From Bryobacterales bacterium (GTDB lineage Bacteria; Acidobacteriota; Terriglobia; Bryobacterales; Bryobacteraceae): a DNA stretch of 34,778 bases. A program made the translations under genes and the position numbers. Shown here one piece after another: positions 32,612-34,778 of the stretch. The stretch is taken from positions 1,032 through 35,809 of the forward strand of contig PLEX01000213.1 of NCBI GenBank assembly GCA_003136575.1. The letters run 5' to 3'. How positions within the stretch are numbered: position 1 is the stretch's first letter; every line of letters begins with the position of its first letter. The notes beneath the pieces are model-generated. The model did not search any database. It had not been told where the DNA came from and saw nothing but the letters and a program-made list of their open reading frames with translations.

Positions 32612-33935
32612 ATGACTCAACCCCGGCTGGAGCACCAAACCGTTAAGGTGAGGCAACTCATAGACGACTAGTCGGTCTGGCCGCATCGTGATTCCAGAGT
32701 TCCAGCGCGAGTATGTGTGGAAGAAGAGCAAGGCCCCCTTACTCATTGACTCTCTGTATCGCGGTTTTCCTATCTCTTCCTTGCTCCTCTGGCAAAGCGA
32801 TGAAGAGACCCGCGCACGCCGCCGGGATCCGCGACCCGCACGTGCATCGCTCATGAGTTGGCTCATCGACGGTCAGCAACGAGTGATCACATTGGCCCGG
32901 ACCATGAGCGGCGACGAAGACATCGAGGTGGTCTTCAATCCCAAAGAAGACAAGTTTCGCCTCGCAAATGCCGCGACACGCAATGATCGAAATTGGATCC
33001 GGATCGCCGAGCTTTGGGATGACGAACTTTACCGCCAGCTCAGGCGGAACCTCGACGGTGGCAGTATTGCCGATAAGCGCGAGGCTCGTTTCGAGGAGGT
33101 TCGACGGATCTTGGACTATGAGGTGCCGCTCGTTCGCATGGTGGATCACAGTTTCAAGGACGCGGTGCTGGCCTTTGAGCGCATCAACACCCTCCGTGTC
33201 AGGCTCAAGAAAGAAGACATCGAAAGCGCACACGTCGCGTCTCGACACACTGGATTCATCGCTGACGAAGTTGCGCCGTTCCTTGCAAGGCTGAAGCAGC
33301 AGGGGTTCAACAGGCTCAACATCATGCACCTCTTCCGCGCCTGTGCGTTCGTCGCCAAACCAGACGGTCGAAACCGAACTCCGTTGCATGAACTTGAGAA
33401 AAATGAGGTCCTTACAGCTTGGAAAGAGACGCAGCGGGCCACTGAACAAGCCATCGGCCTCATCAGGAGTGAACTCGGGCTGGTGAATATGGATATTCTG
33501 TGGTCGGGAGCGCTTGTCGTCCCAATTATCGCCTTGTGCGCCACTACGCCGCCTCGGCAGCGCGATTCTAAAGGTCTCGTAGCGTGGTTGGCTCTCGCCG
33601 CCCTTCTCCATCGCTATAGCGGCTCAAGTGAGACTGCACTCGATCAGGATCTGAAGGCATGCCGTGAAACCGATCCGATTGGGGCGCTACTGAAGAATCT
33701 GCGACAAGTTCGCTCAGCTTTGGTGGGGGAGCCCTCCGACTTCGCGGGAGCGCTTGCAGATAGGAGCGGGCTGCTGGCACATGGTCGTGTTGGCACATCG
33801 GGGCTGGGCGTTGCGGGAGACGACCTTACGTCCGCACCCATGCCCGCTCCGCCGCCGGAGCCCCTCGGAGAAGCCCGGCGGTGCTTAGGTCCTCGTCAAC
33901 ATCCGGCCAATGGATTCCATAGCCCGCGGCGCTGA
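32612..33935 (+). pseudogene. DUF262 (GmrS-like) gene, frameshifted and truncated
   Basis: ATG 32612 with AAAGGAG opens MTQPRLEHQTVKVRQLIDD, then a TAG stop at 32669-32671. Dropping the G at 32671 restores DDYRSGRIVIPEFQREYVW, the expected DUF262 N-terminus, in the frame that then stays open to 33935; a GTG at 32688 could restart translation there. Family signatures: IPEFQREYVW, LLIDSLYRGFPISSLLLW, the catalytic-type DGQQR (residues 61-65 of the GTG form) and FERINTLRVRLKKEDIESA. DUF262 is the nuclease/NTPase-like half of GmrSD type IV restriction and related defence proteins. From about 33780 the family resemblance is lost, possibly by another indel, and the last ~110 bp overlap the opposed DUF2442 gene, so the 3' part (a DUF1524 HNH half is usual) is gone. 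Confidence 0.8.
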
Positions 33936-34098
33936 TCTGCCAGTTCTTGCGCTGTTCCGTGCTGGCGTCGAGCAGCCTCGGATACCGGACAAGCGGCACC
34001 ACAATCGTACGCCCGTCTAAGAGGTCGACCGCGAGCGTGTCCTCCGTGAAGCTAACGTATTTTACGCGCTCTCCAGGCCTAATTTCCGAAGCTTGCAT
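33826..34098 (-). CDS. DUF2442 protein
   Basis: 90 aa, ATG 34098, complete. DUF2442 signatures: FTEDTLAVDLLDGRTIVVPL, YPRLLDASTEQRKNW and GYGIHWPDVDEDLSTAGLL. DUF2442 proteins are small, usually encoded next to a DUF4160 gene, and the pair is widely considered toxin-antitoxin-like, though its biochemistry is unproven. Here the start lies inside the 3' end of the original DUF4160 frame (20-bp overlap), which shows a coupled operon. It is convergent with, and overlaps, the truncated DUF262 gene. The tail GAPAAERAWVRT looks complete. Confidence 0.9.
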   Translation of the reverse strand: MQASEIRPGERVKYVSFTEDTLAVDLLDGRTIVVPLVRYPRLLDASTEQRKNWQISAAGYGIHWPDVDEDLSTAGLLRGAPAAERAWVRT

Positions 34099-34314
34099 CC
34101 CATTTCTCCATCAGGTTCTCTTCGTTTTCCTGGAGCATCTGCCGCACACGCCGAAGCTCCACGGGGCTGAATCCAAGGTTAAAAGCCAGCGGACTGGCCT
34201 CAACCAGAACTTTGCCGACTGAGCGTCACGATCCACGTGAACGTGAGGTGGCTCGTTTGGTTCATGACTGAAAAAGTACACACGGTACGGACCTGACCGC
34301 AATACCGTCGGCAC
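34079..34314 (-). pseudogene. DUF4160 gene with one-base deletion
   Basis: From ATG 34314 the frame gives the DUF4160 hallmark MPTVLRSGPYRVYFFSHEPN and EPPHVHVDRDAQSAKFWL. After that it drifts into an unrelated tail ending at 34111. Shifting the frame between 34201 and 34202 gives EASPLAFNLGFSPVELRRV and RQMLQENEENLMEKW, the usual DUF4160 C-terminus, ending at the TAG 34079-34081. One base is missing. The PPHVHV motif is the conserved core of the family. The intact gene would overlap the DUF2442 start by 20 bp. As it stands only a truncated 67-aa form can be made. Confidence 0.82.
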
Positions 34315-34443
34315 GGTTTCAGTATCGCACCATCGGGAGCAGAACGGGCGACCGGCGGTTTGCCCCGTTGCCCCCGGATGGCGTTCCGTAAAATTACTGC
34401 CCCGGGGTCAAGGCTGGCCCATCACGTGGGCGTACGAAACTCA

Positions 34444-34778
34444 CGGTGGCGCAATCGGCGTTCGTTGCCGCGTTGTGCGCCGGGATCCGGACGACCGGTC
34501 GGCGTCGAATGGGCTGGAGTCGTCGGACCGGGTTTGGTTTTGATTCTCGATCCGATACGGCGTGGCCTGAGCGGCGAGGAACGCTACGAGCGTAGCGTGC
34601 ATGTGCTTGAGCTGGTCGCGGCCAAAATTCCTCAATGCATCGCTCCGGTTCAGGCAAATGCGGACGCGGACTTGATTAATGCCGTGAACGGTGCGCTGAA
34701 GCAGCGAGTCGCCGTGCTGCGTCAGACCGATGCGGTTGAGGCGAACGTGGATCTCGCGAATAAACTCTGGCAGGCGGA
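34444..34778 (+). pseudogene. Duplicate fragment of the TPR gene 3' end
   Basis: Repeats the end of the 31196-32314 gene. A first block (34444-34470) matches 31911-31937, a diverged block of ~70 bp follows, then 34541-34778 matches 32001-32238. Between the blocks the offset changes from 2533 to 2540 bp, a 7-bp difference that breaks the frame. The second block is still open in the parental frame (LSGEERYERSVHVLEL, then NAVNGALKQR), with many changes at third positions, and runs off the window. The 5' half of the gene is absent, so this is a truncated paralogue or duplication scar. Confidence 0.88.
34541..34778. repeat. Long direct repeat, copy B (runs off the window)
   Basis: The partner of 32001-32238. 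With copy A it brackets the DUF262 / DUF2442 / DUF4160 segment. The true right end lies outside the window. Confidence 0.93.

Noticed and set aside
32315..34440. An insertion sequence or prophage
   Set aside because: No transposase or integrase is present and the bracketing repeats are a coding-gene end, not terminal inverted repeats.

Overview
The window looks like chromosomal DNA from an acidobacterium, most likely of the Solibacter/Bryobacter type. The grounds are a high-G+C, densely coding sequence; a DUF1549/DUF1553 plus DUF1501 gene pair; large exported proteins with carboxypeptidase-regulatory-like beta domains; an ECF sigma/zinc-finger anti-sigma pair; and small palindromic repeats of a kind common in that group. 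This assignment is inference from gene content; there is no rRNA, and I saw no tRNA gene.

Layout. 1-1053: the 3' end of a class-III aminotransferase, then an exported SGNH-fold protein whose catalytic residues are largely replaced. 1119-2373: a poorly conserved minus-strand locus that may be one frameshifted gene, followed by a gene-free stretch of short-period repeats. 2374-6842: a PSCyt1/DUF1549/DUF1553 cytochrome-type protein coupled to a Tat-exported DUF1501 protein. 6865-9676: a compact minus-strand operon of three unusual genes (a 723-aa beta-rich protein without signal peptide, a DUF1360 membrane protein and a small Cys-N-terminal protein with a phage-structural-like motif). 9814-13124: threonine synthase, a lytic transglycosylase and the sigma/anti-sigma pair. 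13250-15440: a large exported carboxypeptidase-regulatory-like protein carrying an in-frame 24-bp minisatellite, with the decayed 3' end of a paralogue directly upstream. 15744-21931: a run of envelope-glycan genes (GT39, GT2, flippase-like membrane protein, FAD oxidoreductase, GT-A transferase) interrupted by a 122-bp palindromic element. 21962-29145: small proteins, a quinone oxidoreductase, UvrA and an unrecognised exported protein. 29424-32314: a ClC channel with CBS domains overlapping an exported TPR protein by 4 bp.

The right end is the most unusual part. The last part of the TPR gene is duplicated at about 93 percent identity at the window edge. Between the two copies lies a 2.1-kb accessory segment with a DUF262 (GmrS-like) gene broken by a one-base insertion and truncated at its 3' end, and an opposed DUF4160/DUF2442 pair in which DUF4160 is broken by a one-base deletion. 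It reads as a decaying defence or toxin-antitoxin type island between direct repeats.

Functional links. The glycan genes are closely spaced and probably form one transcription unit for a lipid-linked surface sugar. The DUF1553/DUF1501 pair and the sigma/anti-sigma pair are standard two-gene modules. The three-gene 6865-9676 operon has no function I can name and is the best candidate for an undescribed system.
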